A stretch of DNA of 64,000 nucleotides from an uncultured Alphaproteobacteria bacterium (lineage in GTDB: Bacteria; Pseudomonadota; Alphaproteobacteria; Rhodobacterales; Rhodobacteraceae): the NCBI GenBank assembly GCA_902596605.1, contig CACJUU010000005.1, forward strand, positions 1 through 64,000. The letters are read 5' to 3'. A program made the position numbers and the translations under genes. Shown here piece by piece: positions 7,786 through 17,250 of this stretch. Each line of letters begins with the position of its first letter. Position 1 is the first letter of the stretch. The notes beneath the pieces were generated by a model that worked only from the letters and a program-made list of their open reading frames with translations, was not told the DNA's origin and made no database searches.

Positions 7786-8727
7786 CTAGGATAAGAAGTA
7801 GATCCAGAAAGACGAAGTAAAGATAGTAAGTACAGTTGAAACTAAAATAGTAGTGGCTACTATATCTTTGCATTGCCCGTAAATGTTAGCAAAAAAATAT
7901 GCATTTAATCCAGGAGCCATTGCAGCCATTATTACCGCATTTCTTATTAATTCTATTTCAATATTCCAAGAATATACTCCGAGTAGATAAACAACTGCAG
8001 GCTGAATAAATAGAGAAGTTAATATTATTGTAAAAGGTATTTTGAAAGAGTTGGTTATTCTATAATAATATAAAACGCCTCCCATCGTAAAAAGTGAAAT
8101 AGGTATGATCCATACTGTTCCTCTTTTTAATAAATCCTCAGTAGGTGTTGTAAATTCTAATTTTAATAAGTTGAAACTTATACCCAATAAAATTCCAATA
8201 GCTAGGTTATTTAAAACAATTGCTTTGAAGGCACTTTTTAGGGAAAGTAGAAATGTGTTTTTTTTATTATTAGCATTGGCGACCTCTATAAATGCTATGC
8301 CAACTAAATAGCATAGTGGCGCATGTCCAATTATAATAGTATAATTTATGAAGAGACTGTCGGTTCCATAGGCGAGCTCACTAATTGGTAGGCCCAATAA
8401 AACTCCATTAGAAAACATCGCGCAAAATCCGAGTATTATTGAACTTTTGTAAGTTTGTTCAAATATGAAATAGCTAGCACAGCTTATTATAAAAAATGAA
8501 ATTACCATTGAGGAGTAGAAACAAATTAAGATTCTGAAATCAAAGGCTTTATCTAGGTCAAGTATTGCTAGGTTGAAAAATAAAAGAAAAGGTATGCCAA
8601 AATCCTGACAAAATTTTGTCAGGCCATCAACTGAGTGCCTTTTCAATAGCTGAATATATGAGGAAATGAAGCCTATCATTACTAATATGAAAACCGGCAG
8701 AACTACAAGAGCTATCTCGAGAAGCAT
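7786..8727 (-). CDS. AEC family transporter (auxin-efflux-carrier type permease)
   Basis: A 313-residue polytopic protein with about ten hydrophobic helices arranged as two five-helix halves, matching bacterial AEC permeases. The N-terminal pattern (VLPVFILVMIGFISSYI...D...LTKFCQDFGIPFLLFFNLA) and the mid-protein NGVLLGLPI fit the family. Members export or import small organic anions such as malate or malonate; the substrate here is unknown. Its start overlaps the last base of the upstream metallo-beta-lactamase gene (8727), so it is the last gene of the dac-tmk-holB-tatD operon. Confidence 0.82.
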   Translation of the reverse strand: MLLEIALVVLPVFILVMIGFISSYIQLLKRHSVDGLTKFCQDFGIPFLLFFNLAILDLDKAFDFRILICFYSSMVISFFIISCASYFIFEQTYKSSIILGFCAMFSNGVLLGLPISELAYGTDSLFINYTIIIGHAPLCYLVGIAFIEVANANNKKNTFLLSLKSAFKAIVLNNLAIGILLGISFNLLKLEFTTPTEDLLKRGTVWIIPISLFTMGGVLYYYRITNSFKIPFTIILTSLFIQPAVVYLLGVYSWNIEIELIRNAVIMAAMAPGLNAYFFANIYGQCKDIVATTILVSTVLTIFTSSFWIYFLS

Positions 8728-9521
8728 TATTTCAGTTTTACTTCAAGCCCATCAAATGCTGGTTCAACGTTTTTTGGTAGCTCTTTTTTCAGTTCAGAAT
8801 AATCTAGATCATTATGTAAGTTAGTTAAAATAGCTCGTTTTGGGTCCAACTTTTTTAGCCAGTGAAGTGTTTTTTCTAGGTGAGTATGAGATGGATGAGG
8901 ATCTCTACGAAGCGCATCAATTATTAAAATGTCAAGATTTTCTAGTTCCCTCCAACTGGCAAGCGGAATATTTAGAACATCAGGAATATATGCCAACTTA
9001 TCTATTTTAAAACCCAAGGAGTCTATATCGCCATGATTAACTGATAAAGGTCGAAAGGTGATTTCGCCTCCAGCACCCTCAACTTTTACATCTTTTGCCT
9101 TAATAAGATTCAATTTACAAATAGGTGGATACTTACTTTTTATTGGAGTTTGAAAAATATATGAGAAACCTTGTAATAATCTTTCCTGGGTTAATTTATC
9201 TGCCCATACAGGAATTTTTTCTTTTTTTCTGTAGGCTAGTGTCCTTAAATCATCTATACCATGAACATGATCGGCATGTGAGTGGGTGTATAATACGGCA
9301 TCTAAATTAGTAACTTTTGCTTGTAAAAGTTGTTCTCTCATATCTGGACCAGTATCTATAAGCACGGTTGTTTTTTTTGATCTTATAGTTCTTTCTACAA
9401 GCAAAGAGCACCTTAACCGCCTGTTTTTTCTATTCATTGGATCACAATTGCCCCAACCAAAACCGACTCTTGGAACTCCACCAGATGACCCGCAACCCAA
9501 AATTCTAAATTGATATGACAC
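8727..9521 (-). CDS. MBL-fold metallohydrolase, PhnP-like
   Basis: A 264-residue metallo-beta-lactamase-fold protein. The N-terminal GCGSSGGVPRVG motif and a GNCDP Cys-containing loop are typical of the PhnP/RNase Z-related branch; the metal site is HSHADH at residues 80-85, with a further His in the VNHGD segment (about 173) and in HTHLEK. PhnP itself is a cyclic phosphodiesterase, but members linked to tatD and holB, as here, have no proven substrate. It lies 2 bases downstream of tatD and overlaps the AEC gene by 1 base. The arrangement tatD-MBL is widely conserved in Alphaproteobacteria, which supports a housekeeping role. Confidence 0.85.
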   Translation of the reverse strand: MSYQFRILGCGSSGGVPRVGFGWGNCDPMNRKNRRLRCSLLVERTIRSKKTTVLIDTGPDMREQLLQAKVTNLDAVLYTHSHADHVHGIDDLRTLAYRKKEKIPVWADKLTQERLLQGFSYIFQTPIKSKYPPICKLNLIKAKDVKVEGAGGEITFRPLSVNHGDIDSLGFKIDKLAYIPDVLNIPLASWRELENLDILIIDALRRDPHPSHTHLEKTLHWLKKLDPKRAILTNLHNDLDYSELKKELPKNVEPAFDGLEVKLK

Positions 9522-9523
9522 AG

Positions 9524-10324
9524 CTAAAACGCTTTCTTAAACAAAGTGAAAAAATTTTTTGTAGTTTGAGTTCTAAAAAAGTCTTCGTCAACATCAAGAA
9601 CTTCTGCCCCCTTTTTAGCAATAAAGGAAACAAAAGCTGGTTCGTTAGATTTACCACGATGTGGAACAGGGGCTAAATATGGACTGTCAGTTTCAACTAA
9701 GACTTTATCTATCGGCACCTTTGCAAATATTTCTCTAAGATTTTGAGAATTTTTAAAAGTAATAATGCCAGACATTGAAAGATAAAAACCTAAGTCAATT
9801 ACCTCCTCTGCTAGATAGGAACCGGAAGAAAAGCAGTGCATAACACATTTAAAAGAACTTTTATGATATTGCTCAGATAAAATTTGCCCAATCTCTTTAT
9901 CTGCATTTCTTGCATGAATAATAACTGGTAGATCTGCTTCTTTAGCTACTTCAATATGTTGTATCAATGATTTTATTTGATCTTTTTTACTATCTCGAGA
10001 ATAGTGAAAATCTAAACCGGTTTCTCCCACTCCAATCATTTTTTTATGTGCACAAATCGATAGTAAATCGTCGCTGTTAAATTTTAGATCATCTGATGGT
10101 TGGTTAGGATGTACCCCCGTCGCAAAAAATATTTCTTCGAACCTTTCGCTTAAAGAAATGGTTTCACTTATTTCTCTATAGTTTGTCCCAATAGTTAACA
10201 TCTTATGTACGCCCTCAGACTTCGCCCTGCTCAGAACACCAGACATATCGTTGTTTAAAGTCCTGAAATCTAAATGACAATGGCTGTCAACTATAACTGA
10301 TGTATTATTTTTTGTATTTTCCAA
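9524..10324 (-). CDS. tatD: TatD family hydrolase
   Basis: TIM-barrel metal-dependent hydrolase of 266 residues; family members act as 3'-5' deoxyribonucleases or D-aminoacyl-tRNA deacylases. The metal ligands can be seen in order: DSHCHLD (His15, His17), GETGLDFHY (Glu near 98), IIHARNA (His near 134), MHCFSSG (His near 160) and ETDSPYLAP (Asp near 210). It overlaps the end of holB by about 20 bases and is followed 2 bases later by the MBL-fold gene, within the dac-tmk-holB string. In many relatives metG lies between holB and tatD; it is absent here. Confidence 0.9.
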   Translation of the reverse strand: MENTKNNTSVIVDSHCHLDFRTLNNDMSGVLSRAKSEGVHKMLTIGTNYREISETISLSERFEEIFFATGVHPNQPSDDLKFNSDDLLSICAHKKMIGVGETGLDFHYSRDSKKDQIKSLIQHIEVAKEADLPVIIHARNADKEIGQILSEQYHKSSFKCVMHCFSSGSYLAEEVIDLGFYLSMSGIITFKNSQNLREIFAKVPIDKVLVETDSPYLAPVPHRGKSNEPAFVSFIAKKGAEVLDVDEDFFRTQTTKNFFTLFKKAF

Positions 10325-11366
10325 AGGCCAAATCTATCATGTTTAGGGCTAGAAAGAGAACTTTTTTAGCTTCAACATTGTACTCCATTGCTTGATGTCT
10401 CAAAAGTGAAATTTGTGGATACAAATGAGCCGCTATAAGTTTGATCTCTTCCCTAACTGATTTATTTTCGACTAATAAATCGATTTCATTTTTTGCGAGA
10501 GATGCAAGTAACTTTAAGAGAACACCAAAAGCGGATTTATCAGGATCGTCGTTACCGAGGTATTCTTTGTTACCTGTTATCAATTTAATAGCTTTTCTTT
10601 TATTAAGGTCTGGTAGATCCAATAATAACTCCTTCATCCCATTAAAAAATTTTATATAATCTTTGTCTAGAAAGTTAAGAAGCTTTTTTATAGATCCATC
10701 GCAAGATTTCAGAGCACCAGTCCTCTTAAGCAGATCAAAGTAATTTTCTTCAAATAAGCCCACAGTTATATTCCGAAGGTCATCTTCACTCAATCTTTGA
10801 AAGCTAATTTTTTGACATCTGGAAAGAATGGTTGGCAGGATAGATTGCTTGTTGTTTGACACTAAAATGAATAGAGTATTTTTTGGTGGTTCTTCAAGCA
10901 TTTTTAATAGGGAATTTGATGCAGAAATGTTTAGATCTTCTGTCGTATCAACTATGCAGACTTTGTATGAGTAGTCAGCCGATGATAGATAGAATTTTCT
11001 TCCGAGTTCTCGTATATCCTCAATAGAAATATTTTTTTGAAAAAATTTCTTTTTGTCATCCCATTTTCTCTTGCAGAAGAAAATATTGGTTACTTGTAAG
11101 GAAGCATTTGGATTTCTTATATCTTTTTCAGAAAGATAACTCAGACTGTCTTTTTTGAACACGTTATTATTAGATAACACTTTTGCCACATTTAATGCAA
11201 GAGAAGCTTTACCAATCCCCACTGGTCCGTGAAAAAGCCACGCGTTAGGAATTTGGTTAGCCCTAATGCAATTAAGCAGAAAAGCTATCTGTTCTTTATG
11301 CCCAAAAAGAAAGGAATTTTTGTCATGTGACGGTACTGAAAACTTATGATTTTCTTTTTCTATCAT
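10305..11366 (-). CDS. holB: DNA polymerase III subunit delta prime
   Basis: Clamp-loader AAA+ subunit of 353 residues. The P-loop region GPVGIGKA is at 47-54; the helix with SNSLLKMLEEPP (about 150-161) is the hallmark of delta prime and tau subunits, and the SRC motif (LSRCQKISF) is near 186. The P-loop lysine is kept although delta prime usually does not hydrolyse ATP. The zinc-binding cysteines of E. coli HolB are absent, as in other Alphaproteobacteria. It sits 1 base downstream of tmk and overlaps tatD, in a typical alphaproteobacterial tmk-holB pair. Confidence 0.9.
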   Translation of the reverse strand: MIEKENHKFSVPSHDKNSFLFGHKEQIAFLLNCIRANQIPNAWLFHGPVGIGKASLALNVAKVLSNNNVFKKDSLSYLSEKDIRNPNASLQVTNIFFCKRKWDDKKKFFQKNISIEDIRELGRKFYLSSADYSYKVCIVDTTEDLNISASNSLLKMLEEPPKNTLFILVSNNKQSILPTILSRCQKISFQRLSEDDLRNITVGLFEENYFDLLKRTGALKSCDGSIKKLLNFLDKDYIKFFNGMKELLLDLPDLNKRKAIKLITGNKEYLGNDDPDKSAFGVLLKLLASLAKNEIDLLVENKSVREEIKLIAAHLYPQISLLRHQAMEYNVEAKKVLFLALNMIDLAFGKYKK

Positions 11367-11367
11367 A

Positions 11368-11985
11368 TCACTTAATTAGGATCTCTATGCGCTCGATTAT
11401 TTGAGCTGCTACTTGCTGTGGCGATCGATTTCCATCAATTACCTTTATTCTGTCACGATGTGTCTTTGCAATATCTAAGAAGTTTTGTCGCAGTTGGCGT
11501 TGAAAGTTAATTCCATAGTTTTCAAATCGATCTTCGTCAGTTGCCCGTTTCAACGCACGGTCTAAAGCGATTTTAGGGTCCATATCAATCAGAAATGTGA
11601 TGTCTGGATTAATGCCTATAAGTTCAAATAATATTAGGCTCAATTTTTTAGCCTGGGGGCTTCGCATTCCTTGATAAACTATCGTGCTATCCATAAATCT
11701 ATCACATATAACAATTTTATTGTCTTCAATGGCTGGTTTAATAACTTTTTCGACATGATCATTTCTGGCAGCCATGAAAAGTAATGCTTCTGTCTCTACT
11801 GACCACTGAAAATTATTCTCTCTCAGAAGGATTTTTCTTATTTCATTTGCTCCTTCAGTCCCTCCCGGTTCCTCGGTTTTAACAAAAGATTTTTTTTGCT
11901 CAGCAAAGTGTTTTGCAAGAAGATTTATTTGAGTAGATTTTCCACAACCATCAATTCCTTCAAAACTAATAAATCTACCTTTCAT
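11368..11985 (-). CDS. tmk: Thymidylate kinase
   Basis: Phosphorylates dTMP to dTDP in dTTP synthesis. The 205-residue length is standard. P-loop EGIDGCGKST is at residues 9-18, the DR(F/Y) substrate motif appears in VICDRFMDST (near 95), and a LID-like region (RALKRATDEDRFE) follows at about 145-157. Its start codon overlaps the last base of the D,D-carboxypeptidase gene, so the two are translationally linked. Nothing is unusual. Confidence 0.95.
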   Translation of the reverse strand: MKGRFISFEGIDGCGKSTQINLLAKHFAEQKKSFVKTEEPGGTEGANEIRKILLRENNFQWSVETEALLFMAARNDHVEKVIKPAIEDNKIVICDRFMDSTIVYQGMRSPQAKKLSLILFELIGINPDITFLIDMDPKIALDRALKRATDEDRFENYGINFQRQLRQNFLDIAKTHRDRIKVIDGNRSPQQVAAQIIERIEILIK

Positions 11986-13151
11986 TATTTAGATCCAAGA
12001 AGGGAGAAAAGTTTAATTTTCAAAGTATCCAGATTAGTTGATAGTTTATTCGCCAAACCTCCTCTTTCTAGATCTTCACCAACCTCTATTGGAAAAATCA
12101 ATTGTCTTTTCTCGACACCTGTTTCAGCAAGGGGGTGTGTTTTTATTACCAAGTGACCATTTATTTTTTGCCCTTTATTTAAAGGCGCTACTAGCGGTTC
12201 TTTTAAAACAATTTGGATCTCAGTACCTTCTTTAGCATCAGAAGCAAGAAGTGTCTGAACATCATTTGTCGCAGATATCTTCACCCTTTCCTTTTTACCT
12301 CTCCAAACCGGTGCTTCCAAAATGACAGAGTTCTTTTTAAAATATGTTTTCAATTTAAATTTCTTGAAAGCCCATGTTGTTATGCCTTTGGCTTCGCGTG
12401 CTCTTTGCTCAACCGAGTTAAGACCGGTAATAACAAAAGTTACTCGTCTTTTATTTTGTTTTACTGAAGCAATTAATCCATAACCAGACTCCTTCGTATA
12501 TCCGGTCTTCAATCCATCGGCACCTAGGTTCATGAAAAGTAGAGGATTTCTATTTTTTTGAGAAATATTATCCCAGGTAAACTCTATATCATCAAATATT
12601 CTGTAATAGGAAGGATATTCTTCCCTTATTTTGTTTGCCAAGGTAACGAGATCTTTCGAAGACATTTTGTGTTCAGGGTCAGGCCAACCTGTTGAATTTG
12701 TAAAGTTTGAGCTTCTCAACCCAATTTCCTTTGCTCTTATGGTCATTAGTTCCGCGAAATTCGCTTCTGTTCCAGCCATTCCCTCGGCTAATACGATGCA
12801 TGCATCATTTCCTGATTGGATAATAACGCCCTTAATCAGGTTTTTAATTGTGACGTATTCCCCTTCTCTGAGAAACATCTTAGAGCCACCCTTTTTCCAC
12901 GCTTTTTTTGATACTCTGAAAGTGTCATCCAATTCTATTTTGCCTTCCTCCAAACCTTCAAAAACCATCCACAGTGTCATCAATTTTGACATTGAAGCTG
13001 GGGGGATTGGTCGATCAATATCTTTAGAGAGTAAAACTTCGCCAGTCGTATTATCAATAACCAACGCTGTCTTAGCAGTCGTGGAAAACCCAAGAGCTAT
13101 AGTGCTCCAGACGCAAATAAGAAAAGCAGTAAAAATAAATAATTTCGCCAT
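11985..13151 (-). CDS. D-alanyl-D-alanine carboxypeptidase (PBP5/6 class)
   Basis: Periplasmic low-molecular-mass penicillin-binding protein that trims the terminal D-Ala of peptidoglycan pentapeptides. Residues 1-22 form a signal peptide. The three serine-peptidase motifs of family S11 are present: SMSK (Ser53, Lys56), SGN (113-115) and KTG (215-217). After the catalytic domain (to about 260) comes the beta-rich PBP5 C-terminal domain, and the final residues (LSTNLDTLKIKLFSLLGSK) form an amphipathic helix for membrane anchoring. First gene of the minus-strand operon dac-tmk-holB-tatD-MBL-AEC, a common alphaproteobacterial order. The promoter should lie in the gap before 13245. Confidence 0.92.
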   Translation of the reverse strand: MAKLFIFTAFLICVWSTIALGFSTTAKTALVIDNTTGEVLLSKDIDRPIPPASMSKLMTLWMVFEGLEEGKIELDDTFRVSKKAWKKGGSKMFLREGEYVTIKNLIKGVIIQSGNDACIVLAEGMAGTEANFAELMTIRAKEIGLRSSNFTNSTGWPDPEHKMSSKDLVTLANKIREEYPSYYRIFDDIEFTWDNISQKNRNPLLFMNLGADGLKTGYTKESGYGLIASVKQNKRRVTFVITGLNSVEQRAREAKGITTWAFKKFKLKTYFKKNSVILEAPVWRGKKERVKISATNDVQTLLASDAKEGTEIQIVLKEPLVAPLNKGQKINGHLVIKTHPLAETGVEKRQLIFPIEVGEDLERGGLANKLSTNLDTLKIKLFSLLGSK

Positions 13152-13244
13152 AAATTGATTTCTTAAATTTTAAATTCACTATTATTATAAAGCCTAATAT
13201 AAATTATAAATATTGCTTTTAATATTAAAATCGGAGTCTTGAAC

Positions 13245-14783
13245 ATGATTGATAATACCCATTTCGATATTTTAAATGTAATTGAGACACACGGTATCTA
13301 TCAACCTGAGAAGCCAGCTATATGTTGTGGTGAAATAACGAGACTTTGGAAAGATTTTAGACAAAATATCAACAAGGTAGCAAATTTTTTTAAGAAAATG
13401 GGTGTTCATAAGGGAGATAACGTCGCGCTCTTAATAGGTAATCGGCCTGAAATACTAGAGCTTATTTTTGGTATAGTAAAAATGGGAGCGTGTGTTGTAC
13501 CTCTTTCTGGCCTTTTAACTAAAGAACAAATAACTGTTTTAGTAAATAATAGTGATGCAAAATTATTTATTATAGACAATAAACTTATAGATTTAGTCAC
13601 TTCAGATTTATCACAATTTAAAATCATTGACGAAGGTAAGTTACTATTTTTAGGCGGCGAGTTAGATTGTTGGGAAAAAATTTCTTCTGAAGAGAAAGAT
13701 TATGGTTTCGACTATAATTGTAAGCCGGAAGATAATTTTAATATTATTTATTCATCAGGAACAACTGGTGTCCCAAAAGGCATAGTTCAAACGCATAGGG
13801 CAAGAAGTCATTGGGCAACATCTAATGCGATCGAAATGTCATTCAATTCAGAATGTAAGTCTCTCACGACAACAGCACTTTATTCAAATGGCACATGGCT
13901 AATGATGCTTCCCACATTATTTGTCGGAGGCACCCTTCATGTTATGAATAGTTTTGATCCGAAAGCTTTTGTAGATTTGGTCCGGAGAGAAAGAATTACA
14001 CATACATTTCTTGTTCCACCACAATTTAGCGCGATCTTATCTCTACAAGACTTAGAAAAAGATAGTTTTAGTTCTTTAAAGACTATCTTATCAGCAGGGT
14101 CTCCGCTAAGGCTTGATGTAAAGGAAAATATTTTAACGAGTATGAGTAAAAACCTATTTGAGCTTTACGGATTTTCTGAAGGATTCGCTACAATGTTAAA
14201 ACCTCATGATCAGAGGAAAAAATTTGCCTCAGTTGGCACTCCCGTTTTAGGGTTTGAAATTAAAATTATTGATGAAAAAGGCAATGAGTGTCCTCCAAAT
14301 GTCGCTGGAGAGATAGCGGGTTATGGAGCCGGAATGATGAAGGAATACTATAGGGAAGTCGAACTAACAAATAGCCTTATCTGGAGTGATACTAGGGGCA
14401 GAAGTTTTATAAAATCTGGGGATATTGGTAGCTTGGATGAAGATGGATTTTTGACCATCCTGGATAGAAAAAAAGATATGATAATATCGGGAGGCCTAAA
14501 CGTATTTCCTGTAGACATTGAAGAGGTGGTTGGCAAGCACCCAGATATTATTGACGTTACAATTATTGGCGTTCCTCATGAAAAATGGGGGGAAACGTGC
14601 GTAGCGCTCATTATTCCAAAGAAGGGGGTAGAGATAGATTGCGATGAAATTAAAAATTGGTCAAACGAAAGGTTGGCCAAACATCAAAGATTATATAACG
14701 TTGAAACTAGGGAGGAGTTTCCTAGAAATGCCCTGGGAAAAGTCTTGAAAAGAGTTCTAAGAGAGTCCTACTGGTCTCAGTGA
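13245..14783 (+). CDS. Acyl-CoA synthetase (AMP-forming)
   Basis: Adenylate-forming ligase of 512 residues that activates a carboxylic acid with ATP and CoA. The P-loop-like motif YSSGTTGVPKG is at about 169-179, the A5 region ELYGFSEG near 308, the GDIGSLDEDGF hinge region near 390, and the C-terminal catalytic lysine in RNALGKVLKR near 502. The ATG at 13245 has GGAG at 13233-13236 at good distance; a TTG six bases earlier is too close to it. The substrate is unknown. It converges with a thiolase gene (7-base overlap) and faces a P450 and an OYE gene, suggesting catabolism of an isoprenoid, steroid side chain or fatty acid (inference). Confidence 0.87.
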   Translation: MIDNTHFDILNVIETHGIYQPEKPAICCGEITRLWKDFRQNINKVANFFKKMGVHKGDNVALLIGNRPEILELIFGIVKMGACVVPLSGLLTKEQITVLVNNSDAKLFIIDNKLIDLVTSDLSQFKIIDEGKLLFLGGELDCWEKISSEEKDYGFDYNCKPEDNFNIIYSSGTTGVPKGIVQTHRARSHWATSNAIEMSFNSECKSLTTTALYSNGTWLMMLPTLFVGGTLHVMNSFDPKAFVDLVRRERITHTFLVPPQFSAILSLQDLEKDSFSSLKTILSAGSPLRLDVKENILTSMSKNLFELYGFSEGFATMLKPHDQRKKFASVGTPVLGFEIKIIDEKGNECPPNVAGEIAGYGAGMMKEYYREVELTNSLIWSDTRGRSFIKSGDIGSLDEDGFLTILDRKKDMIISGGLNVFPVDIEEVVGKHPDIIDVTIIGVPHEKWGETCVALIIPKKGVEIDCDEIKNWSNERLAKHQRLYNVETREEFPRNALGKVLKRVLRESYWSQ

Positions 14784-16030
14784 GATCCTTCTAAAATTAT
14801 TACAGAACACGCAGCCTCTTCAAAGCCAATTACGCCACCACCATTTTCAGCAAGCCCAATCTTATTTCTTTCGCTTTGCCTTTTTCCTGCTTCTCCCTTT
14901 AGCTGCACAGCTAGTTCATGTATCATAGACAATCCAGTTGCACCTACAGGATGACCCTTCGACACCAATCCTCCCGATAAATTAATGGGTAATTTGCCAC
15001 CAAGTTGAGTATGACCTTCCTCAACAAATTTTCCTCCTGAACCAATCTCACAAAAACCAAGCATTTCCAGCTGATATATTTCACAAAACGACGTTGCGTC
15101 ATGGACTTCGACAAAATTAATATCTTTTGGTTCTAGATCAGCTTGCCTATAGGCCTTTTTTGCAGCCACTCTGGATAATCCCGTTTCTTGAGGGGTTCGG
15201 TACTTTCCACCAGATAGTACACTTGCCTTAATTTTTATCGCTGATTGTTGAATCTCTGTTGGAAAGTGTTTTAGACCTTTTTCAGAACAAATAAGAGCTG
15301 CCGCTGCTCCATCTCCAATAGGCGCACACATTGCCCTTGTTAGTGGATATGAAATTTCTCTATCTTTTAATACATCCTCTACGCTCACTTTAAATTGATA
15401 TTGAGCTTTTTCATTTAATGAACCATGAAAATGATTTTTCGAAGCAGCAAAAGCAATTTGCCTTTGTGTGGTTCCATAGGCCTTCATATGCCAGAGTGCC
15501 TGAAGACCATAAGTATCCATAAAAATTGTCCCTTTTTTATTTTCAGGGTCAAATGGTTTCCCAAGTTCATTACCAATTGACTCATAAAATTCGAGCCACT
15601 CATTCCTATCGAATTGATCAATGCCTCCGTCGTATATTTCTTGAATTTTCTCCGGTTGATTTGGCTGGTAAATTTTCTCAACACCTATCGCTAAAGATAC
15701 ATCCTCTGTTCCAGAAATAACATCTTTCCATGCTCCATGGAATGCCATTGACCCGGTAGCACAACCTCCTTCTACATTGATAATGCCAACTCTTTCAGGG
15801 AATAGTTTTTTTTGTACCAGAGGAGTAAAGCAAACTTGACCTCTGATATTATTTTGTCCGAAGGTACCCATCCCACAATTACCAAACCATGCTTGTCCAA
15901 TCATATTACCATTCTCTACTTTAGCTGATTTTAGTAAGTCGCAATAAACCTCCTCTGTAAGGCTTTTAAATGTCTGATCTGCTTTTTTCTCAAACTTGGT
16001 GCACGCGGTGGCAATGAGATAGGCTTCCAA
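14777..16030 (-). CDS. Thiolase family protein (SCP-x-like)
   Basis: A 417-residue thiolase-superfamily enzyme. The nucleophilic cysteine is Cys90 in NVEGGCATGSMAF, and the C-terminal catalytic region SKGHPVGATG (near 360) supplies the His. The second typical Cys motif of biosynthetic thiolases (CxG near the C-terminus) is not evident, as in the SCP-x/thiolase-like group that often acts on branched or sterol-derived acyl-CoAs. The sequence VEVHDATSFCE (near 305) is also characteristic of that group. It lies 14 bases downstream of the P450 gene and ends in a 7-base overlap with the acyl-CoA synthetase. Confidence 0.85.
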   Translation of the reverse strand: MEAYLIATACTKFEKKADQTFKSLTEEVYCDLLKSAKVENGNMIGQAWFGNCGMGTFGQNNIRGQVCFTPLVQKKLFPERVGIINVEGGCATGSMAFHGAWKDVISGTEDVSLAIGVEKIYQPNQPEKIQEIYDGGIDQFDRNEWLEFYESIGNELGKPFDPENKKGTIFMDTYGLQALWHMKAYGTTQRQIAFAASKNHFHGSLNEKAQYQFKVSVEDVLKDREISYPLTRAMCAPIGDGAAAALICSEKGLKHFPTEIQQSAIKIKASVLSGGKYRTPQETGLSRVAAKKAYRQADLEPKDINFVEVHDATSFCEIYQLEMLGFCEIGSGGKFVEEGHTQLGGKLPINLSGGLVSKGHPVGATGLSMIHELAVQLKGEAGKRQSERNKIGLAENGGGVIGFEEAACSVIILEGSH

Positions 16031-16044
16031 TTTATCCTCCTTTT

Positions 16045-17250
16045 TTAGGTCAAATTAACGTCCAACTTTTTTAGGCCACGGGGTACCATTGCATCAATCC
16101 AATCATAGGAATTCTTCGTTTTCAGCCTAGTTGTTGGAAATTGCTTAAAGAAATTTAATATAGCGATACGTCCTTCCTCTCTGGCGAGAGCAGCACCAAC
16201 GCAAAGATGAGGACCATACCCAAATGTTAAATGCCTGTTCGGTGAACGATCAATTTTAAAAACATCTGGTTTGTCAAAGATATTTTCGTCTCTGTTTGCA
16301 CTAGAAATCATGGCAAACACCCTATCACCTTTTTTGAGTTTTTTATTATGAAGCTCATGTTCTTTTTCCACATTTCTGACAAGTGAGTTTGTTGGCCCGT
16401 CATATCTCATTATTTCCTCTATAGTAAGATCAAGTAGATCAGGGTTTTTAAGAAGTTTTGATAGTTCTGATGGATTTTTAATAAGAGTGAGAATCCCGTT
16501 TGATATAAGATTGGTAGTGGTTTCATGACCCGCAAATAAAATTAACATACAAGTCGCAATCAACTCATCATCAGAAAACTTATCGTTTTCAACAGATGCA
16601 TTTATCAAATCCATTAGAAAACCCTCAGAAGGATTTGCTCTGCGCTCTTCAATAATTTCCCTAAAGAAAGAAACCATTTTTCTACATCCACGAGACGCTT
16701 TCTCATACTTATGCTTATCATTTCTAGCACCGCCAATAAATTTTGACATATCATCTGACCACAATTTAAATTCGTCTAGCATGTCTATTGGAACGCCTAG
16801 AAGGTGCATTATAGTAAGTGCAGGAATGGGAGAAGCATAATGATTAACTAAATCAATTTCCGTCATATTTTTTAGTTTAGATAATGTGGCATCCGTTATA
16901 GCACTTATCTTTGGCTGCATTTCGTTAATGGATTTTCTTGTGAATGCAACCATCATTATCTTTCTCATTCTGGTATGATCGGGGGGATTTCTGAATGCAG
17001 CCCATAGATTTAAATATTTTACAATTTCTGCCAATAGTTTTGCTTCCTTGGTAGGGAGTTTACTATAAAAGTTGTTTAACCTGTCAACAGTAATATTATC
17101 ACTGGAAAGTATATATCTAACGTCGTCGTATCTCGTAATTATCCATGATTTCAATTTCGTGTTCCAGTGTATAGGATCTTCATTTCTAAGTGCCGAGAAA
17201 TAGGGATATGGATTAGCCAAAGTATTTGGATCAGATGGGTCGTAGTTCAT
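16045..17250 (-). CDS. Cytochrome P450
   Basis: Soluble bacterial P450 of 401 residues. The I-helix oxygen-activation motif AGHETT is at 240-245, the K-helix ExxR is Glu279-Arg282 (EIMR), and the heme loop FGYGPHLC places the axial thiolate at Cys350, followed by VGAALARE. Such enzymes hydroxylate fatty acids, terpenes or sterols using electrons from a ferredoxin and reductase, neither of which is encoded here. Its start overlaps the end of the OYE gene by 4 bases and a thiolase follows at 14 bases, so the three form an operon. The substrate is unknown. Confidence 0.92.
   Translation of the reverse strand: MNYDPSDPNTLANPYPYFSALRNEDPIHWNTKLKSWIITRYDDVRYILSSDNITVDRLNNFYSKLPTKEAKLLAEIVKYLNLWAAFRNPPDHTRMRKIMMVAFTRKSINEMQPKISAITDATLSKLKNMTEIDLVNHYASPIPALTIMHLLGVPIDMLDEFKLWSDDMSKFIGGARNDKHKYEKASRGCRKMVSFFREIIEERRANPSEGFLMDLINASVENDKFSDDELIATCMLILFAGHETTTNLISNGILTLIKNPSELSKLLKNPDLLDLTIEEIMRYDGPTNSLVRNVEKEHELHNKKLKKGDRVFAMISSANRDENIFDKPDVFKIDRSPNRHLTFGYGPHLCVGAALAREEGRIAILNFFKQFPTTRLKTKNSYDWIDAMVPRGLKKLDVNLT

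Noticed and set aside
12631-13158. Plus-strand open frame of 175 codons opposite the D,D-carboxypeptidase gene
   Set aside because: Lies wholly opposite a gene with all catalytic motifs; no family resemblance and no plausible ribosome binding site.
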